Made by a program: the position numbers and the translations under genes. This document shows, in pieces, positions 11,891-21,684 of a stretch of 64,000 nucleotides of DNA. How positions within the stretch are numbered: the stretch's first letter is position 1; the number at the start of each line of letters is the position of its first letter. Where the stretch lies: positions 15,000,142 to 15,064,141 of the forward strand of contig JAKZAP010000015.1 of NCBI GenBank assembly GCA_023053575.1, read 5' to 3'. Source of the DNA: Branchinecta lynchi (lineage: Eukaryota; Arthropoda; Branchiopoda; Anostraca; Branchinectidae). The notes beneath the pieces are model-generated. The model was not told the DNA's origin. It saw only the letters and a program-made list of their open reading frames with translations, and searched no databases.

Positions 11891-12750
11891 AAAAAAAACA
11901 TCAAAACAAATAAAGACCAATTTAATCAGTTTTTTCGGACCGCCAACTGTCTCCGCGTTTGCCGCTGACGTCGCCCGAGACACTCACTTTTCTCTATTTC
12001 ACCATCTCGTCACTTATCGGCCAAGTTGACTCGGCTCTTTGACGATGGCTCTTTGAAAGCTATCCGTGCATCCTGGCGGTTTTGACCGAGTTTTTGCAGA
12101 TTTACTGCGTTTCTCATTTTTGGAGGGATCCGCATGGGTCAGTTGTCGTTCCTTTTTTCTTGTTTTATGTTGGCCTAAGATATAGAGGCTTCGTTGAATA
12201 GAAATAGCAGTTATTTGTTCGCAATATTTTGGGGTGTGTAAGATCATCTTCTTCCGCTGGTCAGTTTTCTCCTGGCGCTGTGCCAAAGGGGGAATTGGCG
12301 CGATTTGAACAAGCCTTAAATCTTCCCGGTGGTGATCTTTTATAGGTTCAGTCGGGATCACCGAAGAAGTAGAAGGGGGTCGGGATGTAACCCATCCTCT
12401 CTCTTTTCCTTTGGGGATAACAGCGAAGTATTTTAAGGGGATCTTTTTGGCTACTCAGCTCAGCTCAGCGTTTAGGTTAAACGACTGCTTGTCAATCCCA
12501 TTTTGCGTTACGTGGGATTGTTATGAGACATGAAGGAAGCAGTCCCGAAATTCGGGTCGAAAGAGATTGCATTTCACCTTCACCAATCCCTGTACAACAC
12601 GGATTCCGGTAAAGCACTGAGAACACCATATTGTATCTTTCAGCTGATCTATACTTTGTCTAGCTTTTCTTCACATGAAAGCTGCTAGTTAACACACAAA
12701 AGCATTTCCCAGTAGACAACGTAGTGGGCTTACGGCAAGTTGATTGCTTT
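11891..12750. other. Intronic sequence, no feature assigned
   Basis: It holds a lysine-rich 115-codon frame on the minus strand (12014-12361) without recognisable motifs. No repeat partner was found. Confidence 0.4.
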
Positions 12751-13236
12751 AAGCCCCGTTCACAAGCATGCCTAGCCAAGCAGAGGTGCCTAGGCACGTG
12801 CCCAGTATCCTCGTTCATACTCATGCCGAGACCCAAATTTTGGACCAGGCACAAAGAGCGTGTTCCACCCTTCTAACAATAGTTACTAATAGTTACTATT
12901 TCCGTTCCATCCTCATGAAAAGTTACTACGCTGACCGTTCCAACCTTGTCGGAATAGTAACTAATAGTTACTATTTGCTTACCATGCTCGGGACCGTAGT
13001 AAGCGTAGTAACTACGCATCTCTGTAACGTGATTGGTCGGATTCGCCCCTGGCGTGAGATCCTGCTGGAAAATAGAAAAATCGTTCGAGCCTTGACGGCG
13101 AAAAGCCAGAATTCGTGACGTCATGCGTAACTACGGTAAGTAGGATGGAACACGCTCAAAGTTCTAGACTCTAGCTAAACCTTGGCATGTGCCAGGGCAT
13201 CTGTGCTTAGCTAGGAACTCGTGTGAACGCGGCTTT
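12751..13236. mobile_element. AAGCC-end MITE hosting a second MITE
   Basis: Left end aagccccgttcacaagca and right end gtgtgaacgcggctt are inverted. The similarity continues inward (cctagccaagcagaggtgcc against the inverse of gggcatctgtgcttagctag). The middle, 12856-13157, is a different MITE. Without it the host element is only about 180 bp, almost all inverted repeat. Confidence 0.75.
12856..13157. mobile_element. GAGCGTGTTCCA-end MITE, copy 1 (nested)
   Basis: The ends gagcgtgttccacccttc and tagtaggatggaacacgctc are inverted repeats. Internally 'aatagttacta' motifs repeat in both directions. A nearly identical copy lies at 21390-21684. The insertion sits between cacaaa and aaagtt of the host MITE, which leaves a possible short AAA duplication. 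The open frame across it on the + strand is not a gene: the same frame appears in the second copy only because the sequences are the same. Confidence 0.85.
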
Positions 13237-13369
13237 AGTGGTATTTGAATCCTTCCTCTTGTTCTGCTTATGATTCATTTTTATGTCCACTTTCTGGTTT
13301 AATTAATAAGACCGATAGCCGTTAATCTACGGACTTTCAAGGCTACGCTAAAATGAACTGGCAAAAACC

Positions 13370-13850
13370 CTGCGTCTCATTTCTCGTCGATTTGGTTACT
13401 TGATGAATCCTTGATACAGCACATAAATAAAGACTTCATAAGACAATATGTGCAAAAAATGCAGTTTATGTTTCAGTATTGACCTGCAATATTCTAACCT
13501 CTTTGAAGCTGTGCTGTTTTTTCACGAAAAAGAGACTCGTCCCGGCTATTTTAGCGCATGGAACCACTGACGTTGCCTTTGAAGCCTTTTGGATGCCTTT
13601 AAAGCAAACTGCGTCTGAGGTTCTCTTCGATTTGGTTGATGGATCCTCGATAGCCTACATCACATAAATAAAGACTTCATAACCTAATGCCGTTACTTAC
13701 CAACCACTAACGTTCTGATTAATTAATGCCTTTAAAGCACAGGTCGTAGAAGATACAGTTTGTGTTTCAGTATTGTAACCTACCTGCAAAATTGTAACCT
13801 CGTTGAAATTGTGTTGATTTTCATGAAAATAGAGACTCGTTCCGACTGTT
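13370..13850. repeat. Tandem duplication, unit about 240-300 bp
   Basis: 'ctgcgtct', 'cacataaataaagacttcata', 'tgtttcagtattg', 'ctttgaa(g/a)' and 'agagactcgt' occur twice in the same order, first from 13370 and again from 13609. The second unit carries about 60 extra bases. Confidence 0.7.
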
Positions 13851-14864
13851 TTAACCGGGTGCGGCCCCCCTCCCCCAGCTCTGATGAGACACACGGATAA
13901 AAGCACATCTGAACAAACTGCTGTGGTTCTGACCATTGAGATCTTCGGATGCAGCAAGCTGGAGCCTGTTGGCCTCGACAGCAGACGGACATGGCAGATG
14001 AAAAAAAAATCGTTGTATTGTCGTTAGAGTGGATTAAAATCATGACGTGAGGAGAAACGCGGAAATAGTTGCATAACTGGTATAACTGGCGAATGAGCTC
14101 CTCAAATGCAATAAGCTGGGGCCTGATTTGTATCGACAAGAACCAAACATGGCAGATGTAGAGCTCGTCGTAGTTCGGGTTGATGAAAATGACGTCGTCG
14201 TTGGAAATACGGAAATGGAAACGGATGGAAAACTTTCAAACAGTGATCGGATGTGAATGAAACTTTACAGTTGGCAAGAGCAAGTGCCTCAGATGTTCCA
14301 TTTCAAGTCAGGACGGGATCAGATAACTGTGTGGGGGGAGTTGGAGGTGGGGTACCGGAAATGTTGTGAAACGGTTAGGGTCTAGGGATCGGAACGGAAC
14401 AATAAAATATTGATACGTTATTGACAGGATCGGGGCACTGTGGGGAGAGTCGGAGAGGGTTTCCCGGAATTGTGGTGAGTTTGTTTTACCTTTTTACCGC
14501 TACTCGAATTTTCAATAAACATTTTTCATTTGTACAGATTAACTCTTCCGATCAATTTCCTCTGGTCTAATCCCATTCGAACGATCCATTTTCACATGTA
14601 CAGGAATGAGTTTATATGATCCTTCTTCGACAAGCAAGGTGACTCGCCCTAAACGTGCCATATGAGCTACCAGCTCTTGTTTTCTAAAGGGTGAGCTTCT
14701 CGCTAACCATCTTCTAGAGCATTTTCGAGTGAAGTATCGTTATGGAGATGGAATTATCGCATTAAATTCGGGTCTCTGGCTTTAAGAATGGATGGCGCGA
14801 TTTTCGGAAGTAGATTGCATTGGCATTATAGGCATGGCGGGTTCTTACCTATAGGTACGATATG
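13851..14864. other. Intronic sequence with a weak internal duplication
   Basis: 13960-14060 and 14105-14210 share 'ggagcctg/gggcctg...atggcagatg', suggesting an old 145-bp tandem repeat. Otherwise nothing was recognised. Confidence 0.4.
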
Positions 14865-15299
14865 TTCTTTAAAGTTTAATTGAAAAATGCTGAGATTGTA
14901 CAGTCTAGTTAACCATCACTCTCTCACCTAAACTGGCTTGAAGACCCACGGAAAACGCGTTACTTCCTTGTTCCGCTATTAAATAATAATCGATTTTCAA
15001 TTGATGGAATTTCCGTGTGATTTGTGGAACCCTAAGAAAGATTTATGATTTTTTTTTGTTCAGGCACTAAGCACCAAGCTCACCGCTGCCCCACTGAAAA
15101 GCCGCGTTTGTGTTGAGATTTAAATTTCCCCCGTCATAGTAGAATCTACGTTGTGGGGACAGCAGCAGATATTCTGAACGTCATAACTAGAGCAGATAGT
15201 GGAAAATAAAAAAAGTCCCTCAGCAGAATCCAAAAAATTCAGTGAATTCATTCAAATGACACAAAAATAAGTTGGCTTTTCTAAACCTTAAAGATATTA
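14865..15299. repeat. Dispersed repeat K, empty-site copy
   Basis: Collinear with 53135-53485 plus 54222-54340. Shared landmarks are 'tggcttgaag', 'aataatcgattttc', 'ctgaaaagccgcgttt', 'gtcatagtagaat' and 'gcagatattctgaacgtcat'. A third partial copy is at 25007-25140. Here the sequence runs unbroken through gaacgtcataactagagcag, where the 53-kb copy carries a LINE. It starts beside a TTTAAAGTTTA motif. Family unknown; it may be a SINE or LINE tail on the minus strand. Confidence 0.7.
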
Positions 15300-15778
15300 G
15301 TTGCGTTTTTGTTCAGCTTTTGCCTTTCCCTTTTCAGCTTTTGCTTTTTATCGTTTTCAGGCCTTTTTTAACATTCTCGCGTTTTCGCAAGTTGCCGCTA
15401 CTACTAAGGACTTTTCACTTTTCTCGGATGAAAACGCTATTTTGACAAATGCCATTTTATTTGTATTTTACTTGCACTTCAAATTTTTCATATTTAAAAT
15501 CCGTGACAGTCTCGAAAAACTGATTTTCACTTTGAATCAAATTCCTCTTTTATTGGATTTTGGGATAAACTGGCTAAATTAGCGAGGCAAAAAGCCGAAA
15601 GGAGAGCGTAACTTGGTCACCTACCAAGTTTGCCTTTTTGCAAAAAGCCGAGGGAAAAGGCGAAAGTCGGCGTTTGCCTTTTTGAAAAAAACGGGAAATT
15701 GTCAAACAGCGCTTAGGACCATTTTACGAAAACCCCAAAAAAGTAAAAAGCCGTCGAAAAGTCGAACAAAAACGCAAC
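15300..15778. mobile_element. GTTGCG-end MITE family B, copy 1
   Basis: TA-gttgcgtttttgttc at the left and gaacaaaaacgcaac-TA at the right form a terminal inverted repeat with a TA target duplication. The interior, rich in 'cttttgcc', 'aaaagccga' and 'ggcaaa' strings, is unlike family A. A near-identical second copy lies at 41366-41834. The inner sequence contains further inverted pairs (gcctttttg/caaaaaggc). Confidence 0.85.
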
Positions 15779-15852
15779 TACTTTGTCGTATTGAGCTTTG
15801 AATTTGGAGGAAAAACCCTCATGAGAGCGGAAAGATGCTGGGAGACGCTTAG

Positions 15853-16068
15853 AAAGTGGACGACTCAGGTGTCATTGCTGCCTCGTCTTTGAGTGTTGGA
15901 GCGGGGGCGATCCTGGAGGATGGTTCGTCTTTGATCTTAGGATTTTTCGTCTTCTTTATTGCGCTATCTATCGTATATCTAGTGGGCTCCAGGAAATTGA
16001 AAGGTACTGTAGCCTACTCGGGAAAGGATTTCGAAACAGTTGGCAGGTTTTATAGCTTGCTTGGTTAG
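15853..16068 (+). other. Open frame with one predicted membrane segment, unassigned
   Basis: The frame has no ATG before the hydrophobic part. It encodes ILEDGSS, then LILGFFVFFIALSIVYLV, then a positive stop-transfer-like GSRKLKG. A possible acceptor (gcctcgtctttgag) lies before it and a possible donor (aattgaaag|gtactg) at the end of the hydrophobic part, so it could be an exon of about 115 bases. I do not recognise the protein. It is not DDRGK1's own membrane anchor in a normal gene order, because it lies downstream of a C-terminal exon. It may be chance. Confidence 0.2.
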
Positions 16069-16780
16069 ACGGATCTGAAGCTTCGTTCCAGGTCCAAAAG
16101 GTCCGATCAGCAGTAGCCTACCTGGTTAGCCGATTTCTGGTTTATGAACTATACTTTTTCTCTATAAAATGGCAATCCTTGTGCCCGATAACTATTTTGA
16201 AAATTCATTTTAACTGTTTTGCTGCTAGATTCGAGGTTGTGTAAGAAGAGGTCAGGTATCCCTCCTGTATACTTGACTATTCCACTTTCTAAATCAAAAT
16301 GAATTACTACTTAGTACTTAGCTACTGCTTTGACTAGTCGTATAATTACAGCAAAGACTGCTTCTGCTGTTCAGTTTGGTATAGGCTATAATTGAATTTT
16401 TTTCTATCTGCCAACAGTTTTAGCAAGATATTGTTCTAACTTTTGGTGTTGATTGTAGATTTTGTAGGCCAATTGTCATGATCTCTTTTATCTTGTTTGA
16501 AGTCTTTGTCAGGGGATTTGTTTATTTAACTGTTTGTGAATTCACTGATGTGTTGATGGTTACAAATTTGGTTCTTCAAGATTCAAATAAATAATAATGA
16601 TAATAATTCCAGCTCATTAGCGATTGCCAAAACTTTTGAGAACTTGAAGTATTCTACGGGAGTGAGGGCTGTTATGTTGGAGACCAAAGTAGGATGCACC
16701 TGTGTATTTGAACTGTAAATATAAAGGGTGGCAGTTCATTCCGATTTCCACGACGGAATGTTTTCGAAGAATTTGTGTTT
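16069..16780. other. Intronic sequence, nothing recognised
   Basis: Ends near 16600 in caaataaataataatgataataat, which resembles a retroelement tail. No protein similarity was seen before it. Confidence 0.4.
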
Positions 16781-17355
16781 TTGGGATCCCGAAACGTAAG
16801 TTTCATTTGAAGTTGATTAAATGTTCCATTTGTGGCGTAAAAGGACATGCTGAACACGATGGTGAAAACCATTTTCTCGCTCAACTACTAGCTCACCCGG
16901 ATCCGGTCAAAACCGGAAAATTTGTTAAAAGCAAAAGTTTGATTATAGATGACAGATTAAGGGGTAAGAAGAGAGGCTGAGTCTGTATATGACAATTGTT
17001 TTTTACCCGGACACATAAATAGTCCGGAATCCGGTTGTAACCGGAATTTTTTTTTAGTCAAAGTTTTATTTAACGTTGATTAGATGTTCTTTATAGGGAT
17101 AAGGAGATACCCTGGATTCGTTTCTGAATTTTCTTTCTTTGCTGGACTATTAGTTCGCTCGGAATTCGGGCGAAACTGGAAACTTGGCAGAAGTATAAAG
17201 CAGGAAGTCTTGGTCAGTATCGTCAAAATAGCTATGGCTTATAGAGGTATATCTGAACTTGGTTTTCTCTGATGATTAGCCTGGCGAAGACAAGACCCAA
17301 TTGTCTGAATCAAATATTAGATTTTTGGGATCCCATCGACACCTTTGGTCTTGTT
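16781..17355 (+). mobile_element. GGGATCCC-family element, copy 1 (internally deleted)
   Basis: It begins ttgggatcccgaaacgtaag and ends gggatcccatcgacaccttt then ggtcttgtt, the two ends seen in all copies of this family. Most of the 5' unique part is missing: the sequence jumps from cgtaag straight into the core repeat 'catttgaagttgattaa'. About three core units remain, carrying ggtgaaaaccattttctcgc, atccggtcaaaaccgg and a later degenerate unit. Non-coding. Confidence 0.8.
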
Positions 17356-17694
17356 CAAGAATGTGTCGCATGACCCTCCGACTGAATGTACATCAGCATT
17401 GTCGTTTGTGTAACTCACTATTACTTGTGGAAATCGTTAACGAGGCAAAGTATTGTAAGGGATGTTTATATATATATTCTAATTTTTTTTATTTATTTGC
17501 TTCAAAGCAAATAAAAGCCAGCACGGGGGGTGTTTTTATCCGAAATTTATTTCCGAATTCTGTCAAAAAGGCAGTAAGGTGGACTTTTAGTTTAAGACGT
17601 TCAACAGAGTCAGATAAGTCGTTTTATGCCCAGAATACAGTCGTAAGTTAGCGCAGTAACTTGTTTGAGTGCCTACTGTGTCTACATTTTATGA

Positions 17695-18021
17695 GTTGCG
17701 TTTGGGCTGATACCATGGGTGTCTGTTACCACGGTAACTGGATCTGCAATTAGTCGTTTTTGCAGTTATCGTGGTATCTGATACACGGTCATCCCAAAAG
17801 AAAAACAGATATCCAGTTACATCACTAAGTCCTAAACTTCTTACTAATCTGACAAAATTTGATGAAAGTGAGATGACTTTTCAGATACCACGACCAGTTA
17901 CCACGGTTGGACCGTAGTATCTGAATATCTGATACCACGATAACTGGCCAGATCCCACGATAACTGCAAAAACGACTTTAGACCGTGGTATCAGATATCA
18001 TGGTATCTGCAAAAACGCAAC
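17695..18021. mobile_element. GTTGCG-end MITE family A, copy 1
   Basis: The left end gttgcgtttgggctgatacc and the right end gtatctgcaaaaacgcaac (followed by TA) are inverted. Second-order inverted pairs occupy most of the element (gtcgtttttgcagttatcg against the inverse of cgataactgcaaaaacgac). The centre 'ccagttacatcactaagt' is shared with the copy at 33.7 kb in opposite orientation. Confidence 0.85.
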
Positions 18022-18530
18022 TATGGTTTTTATGGCACTTTGTGTAACCGGCAGCGATTACATTTTACCGCCTTGCGTTGTACGTTTTATAGCGATTCTG
18101 AAGCCAAGTTGTTAGCTCTGAAGACCTACCCCCCCCCCCCCACTGGCCCAAGCAAACTGTCGCTGTTTTATGTCCAAAATGTGGTTTCGCTATGCGATAT
18201 ATGAAAATAAAAAATGTGGGCACAAACCATTACAGTTGGTAAGAACGAATAATGTAAACTTAACTGTGCCTTTTTTTTTGCAACATCGTAACTCAGCCAG
18301 CATTGTTTATCAGTAAGAAAAACTGAATTAAGGATTTGTGGCAAAGAGTGCGCCAATTTCGGACGCTCTTGAATAATTCAGCTTGCTGAATAATTGATTT
18401 ATTTTTAATTAATATAATTAATTAGCTTAGTAGACACGCCTTTTATTCTAGAAAACATGGCTGATAAAAGCCTCAAACGAAGTAGTTGAAAGAAAAAATG
18501 CTTCATATTTGTCTTCGATTATTCTGCTGT
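18022..18530. other. Intronic sequence with a poly-C run
   Basis: A run of 12 C lies near 18130. Nothing else was recognised. Confidence 0.5.
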
Positions 18531-18862
18531 CTGTACGGAAATAACTCAAGTCATTGTATTATGGGACATTTTTCCAATCGTTAACAATTGGAAACGATCG
18601 TAAACAATTGTTTTTATACGATACGAAGTTGTTTCCAATCGTACTTCCCAATTGTTTGTTGGTCCAATTTTTTCCAATCCAATTAAGAACCATCGGTTTC
18701 AATCGTAAAAAATACAATCGTTAACAACTGTTTACAATAGAAAACGATTGGAAACAACTGTTTACGATCATAAATAACTGTTTTCGATCGAAAAAAAAAT
18801 TGTCTACGAACGTTTTCAATTGTTTACGATTGGGAAAAATCACTTGAATTATTTCCATACAG
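18531..18862. mobile_element. CTGTAYGGAAATAA-end MITE, strongly palindromic
   Basis: Ends ctgtacggaaataactcaag and cttgaattatttccatacag are inverted repeats. The interior is built from repeated 'caatcgtaaacaattg' and 'gttgtttccaatcg' strings in both orientations, so most of the 330 bases can pair with itself. One copy in this window. Confidence 0.75.
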
Positions 18863-19283
18863 GTGGGAGTAGACCGAGGTATGATATAGTTTGCACGATA
18901 CAAAAGTACAGGGCAGGGAGAGTTCTGGGAGCTCCCCCAGCCCGTTTACTTTTGCATTGCGTTACGACATCAGCCCACGGCCGTACCAGGATTGAACAAT
19001 GACTTAAATGTGTGTTCTTAACATTAGGAATGAGTGAATACTTGCGAATTAATCCTTATAAACGTGTTCGTATCGTTACCTTAGACTGGACGGCAGTAAT
19101 CTATTGCACTGTCAAAAGTACCGTAAAAGCACATGGATGCGCGGTTTCAACAGATAACACAAGGAGTTAGCTTTCGCGGTTTTTTTCATACTTTGCGTTT
19201 AAACGTTATGCCTACAAGAAGTCGAGCCAAATCACTACCGGAAAAACATCGGCTGACTTTTTTGTTCGTCTGAAAATTCACCA
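18863..19283. other. Intronic sequence, nothing recognised
   Basis: No repeat partner or protein similarity was seen. Confidence 0.5.
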
Positions 19284-19831
19284 GATCCTTTTTCGTTGTT
19301 TTTTTTGCTCCTCCTGGCAGTGCATGTCGTGCGTAACGTTTGCAAAATCGCGACAGATAACATCCCAAGTGTTATCTGTTACTAACTTCTGACAGTTTAA
19401 CGGTACAGCTGTAGAGTCCTCATAGCAAATTTTATTCACATTGCTTTACTTTCTTTTTTTCGACCAAGACTATTAAATAAGTCTTCGTTATGCATTACGA
19501 AAAAACCTGCGTTCGAGATACCCTAGGCCTCATAAACTCATTTTCTTCAGTTTAGCAGATCCTTTTTCGGCTTTTTTTTTTGCTCCTCCTGGCAGTTCTT
19601 GTCGTGCGTAACGTTTGCAAAATCGCGACAGATAACATCCCAAGTGTTACTGTTACGACACTTCTGACAGTTTAATGGTACAGCTGTAGAGTCCTCATAG
19701 CAAATTTTATTCCCATTCCTTTACGTTCTTTTTCGACCAAGGCTCTTAAATAAGTCTTCGTTATGCATTACGAAAAAACCTGCGTTCGAGATACCCTAGG
19801 CCTGATAACCTAATTTTCTTCATTATCTTTT
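19284..19831. repeat. Near-identical 274-bp tandem duplication
   Basis: The unit starting gatcctttttcg at 19284 repeats at 19558 with few differences. Shared segments include tgctcctcctggcagt, aacgtttgcaaaatcgcgac, cggtacagctgtagagtcct and ctgcgttcgagataccctag. The high similarity implies a recent duplication. No coding role was recognised. Confidence 0.85.
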
Positions 19832-20087
19832 TTTCTTGGTATGAATGGTTCTTAATTCGGGAAACTCCCCGAGTCTTGCACTGCGACACAAATCTGGAGA
19901 ATTAGATTTCGTTCGGGAAGTTGGAAGTATTCTCATCAAGAATCCTAACAAAATAGCCAATTGAGGGAAACAGTTTTGTTTAGAGGAAAAACTATTTTCC
20001 GGAAAATCGACACGGATTCGGGAGACTGATGTCCATTTTTTGGGATTTCTAACGTCAATTACGGGTTACCAAAGACTCCACAGATTG

Positions 20088-20122
20088 TATGGCACTTGCA
20101 TTCCCGCAAGTGCCATATAGCG
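20088..20122. repeat. GGCACTTGC hairpin, possible solo end of the CAAGTGCCATATA family
   Basis: tatggcacttgc and gcaagtgccata pair around a 5-base loop and are followed by agcgatcc. The same GCACTTG/CAAGTGC hairpin next to a (c/a)cgatc motif ends the elements at 35386-35732 and 57522-59365, so this is probably an isolated end of that family. Confidence 0.5.
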
Positions 20123-20214
20123 ATCCACGTTTTCGTCTTTGGGTCGGTCGGTCAAGTTCAGTTCAAGTTCTTTTAATTTTTCAATAGTACTAAACAAAAA
20201 ATATCGTTAGGCTA

Positions 20215-20405
20215 CTGACAGAGCTGCTGCGAGTCCAGCATCCGAGTCCGAGACAAGTCCCGAGTCCTTGAAAAAGGCGTCCACGGACGAGTCCAGAGTC
20301 CGAGTCCACAGCTCTTGCGGACAGACAGCTCCGCCAAAGTCGAGCCAGAGTCCTTGAAAAAGGGGTCTCGAGACGAGTCCAGAGTCCAAGACCACCAGCT
20401 CTGGC
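20215..20405. repeat. GAGTCC-rich tandem repeat
   Basis: Two units of about 100 bases carry 'gagtccttgaaaaagg' and 'gacgagtccagagtcc', with many shorter gagtcc or gagtccgag strings. A minisatellite; the frames across it are repeats, not genes. Confidence 0.75.
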
Positions 20406-21389
20406 TACTGAGCGGAGCGGTGAACTCGATTCACTCAGATGCAAGTTACATTGTATACAACATTAAAACACACATATTTTTGTAGCGATATATCGCCAGT
20501 TCCGGACGCCCAGGAGGATCGGCGAAACTAAAAAAAAAATAAAGAAAACAAACAATGTTTCTTACAGACCAACAAAAATTACTGGATTTGAAGGTGACGG
20601 ATACACACATACAAAAAAAATTGAATCGATAAAACCAATGATTCTTCAGACAGTAATAGTTGCACGAGGCTTTGTCTGACAACTGGTATGGACAAATGAG
20701 CACATAGACGGTCTAGGTAAATTATCCAGTTGTGTGGTAGGCTACAGTGACGTAGTGAAAACTACTTGTCTCAGTAACCACTTTAGGATGACATAAAGAA
20801 AAGCAAGCCTTGAGGCGGGTTTCATATGAATGGACCATAAGTGGGGTAAGTTTTGGGGAAGAGAAATAATTTTGGTGTTTGATGACGGTCAAATTTATGT
20901 TAAATAAGATAGAATTTAATATTAAGAGCTTACTTACAGAGATAATCTGTAGGATGATGCAAATTGAACTTTGATAATAGGACCCGGTAATCTCCCGATT
21001 TTCGTTGCCAAAATTATAATGAATTTATAACTTGGTTTTATAGTAAAAGATCTTCAGAATCTTTAGCAGAGAGATGTCCGAGTTGCCAAATTCTAGTCTG
21101 TAGCGCATGGTATCAACATTATATATTATTTGTTTTTTTACAAATATATAAGAAAAGTAAATTGATTTTTTGTTTTATTCCTGCATGGCAAGGTTTGAAC
21201 ATACATCTTCTTTGTAAGCATTGAGAGAAGATGGTCGAGTAAAACTCTGGTCACTGCCATTTCAATTGGGATCCCGAAAAGATGACCGATCATTGTTTCC
21301 CGAAACTTCCCCCGCGGCACCTTCGGTAGTTATCTTCATTTTTTTTAAGGCATGTCATTTGGTTTTAGGCTTAGGATTTGAGAAACACT
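20406..21389. other. Intronic sequence, nothing recognised
   Basis: Short AT-rich frames only. Confidence 0.5.
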
Positions 21390-21684
21390 GAGCGTGTTCC
21401 ACCCTTCTAACAATAGTTACTATTTCCGTTCCATCCTCACGAAAAGTTACTACGCTGACCGTTCCAGCCTTGTCGGAATAGTAACTAATAGTTACTATTT
21501 GCCTACCATGCTCGGGAGCGTAGGAAGCGTAGTAACTACGCATCTCTATAACGTGATTGGTCGGATTCGCCCCTGGCGTGAGATCCTGCTGGAAAATAGA
21601 AAAATCGTTCCAGCCTTGACGGCAAAAAAACAGAATTCGTGACGTCATGTGTAGTAACTACGGTAAGTAGGATGGAACACGCTC
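21390..21684. mobile_element. GAGCGTGTTCCA-end MITE, copy 2
   Basis: Same inverted ends (gagcgtgttccacccttc, gtaggatggaacacgctc) and nearly the same interior as the nested copy at 12856-13157, but lacking an 'agttactaat' duplication near the left end. The two copies differ at few positions, which suggests recent activity. Confidence 0.85.

Noticed and set aside
12014..12361. Lysine-rich 115-codon minus-strand frame
   Set aside because: No domain and no supporting exon structure.
12768..13118. 116-codon + strand frame and its relative at 21394-21642 as a conserved protein
   Set aside because: The similarity is explained by two copies of the same non-coding MITE, whose inverted ends lie outside both frames.
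15853..16068. Membrane anchor exon of DDRGK1
   Set aside because: DDRGK1's anchor is N-terminal, and this frame lies downstream of a C-terminal exon. Including it would break the [10 protein letters not shown] junction.
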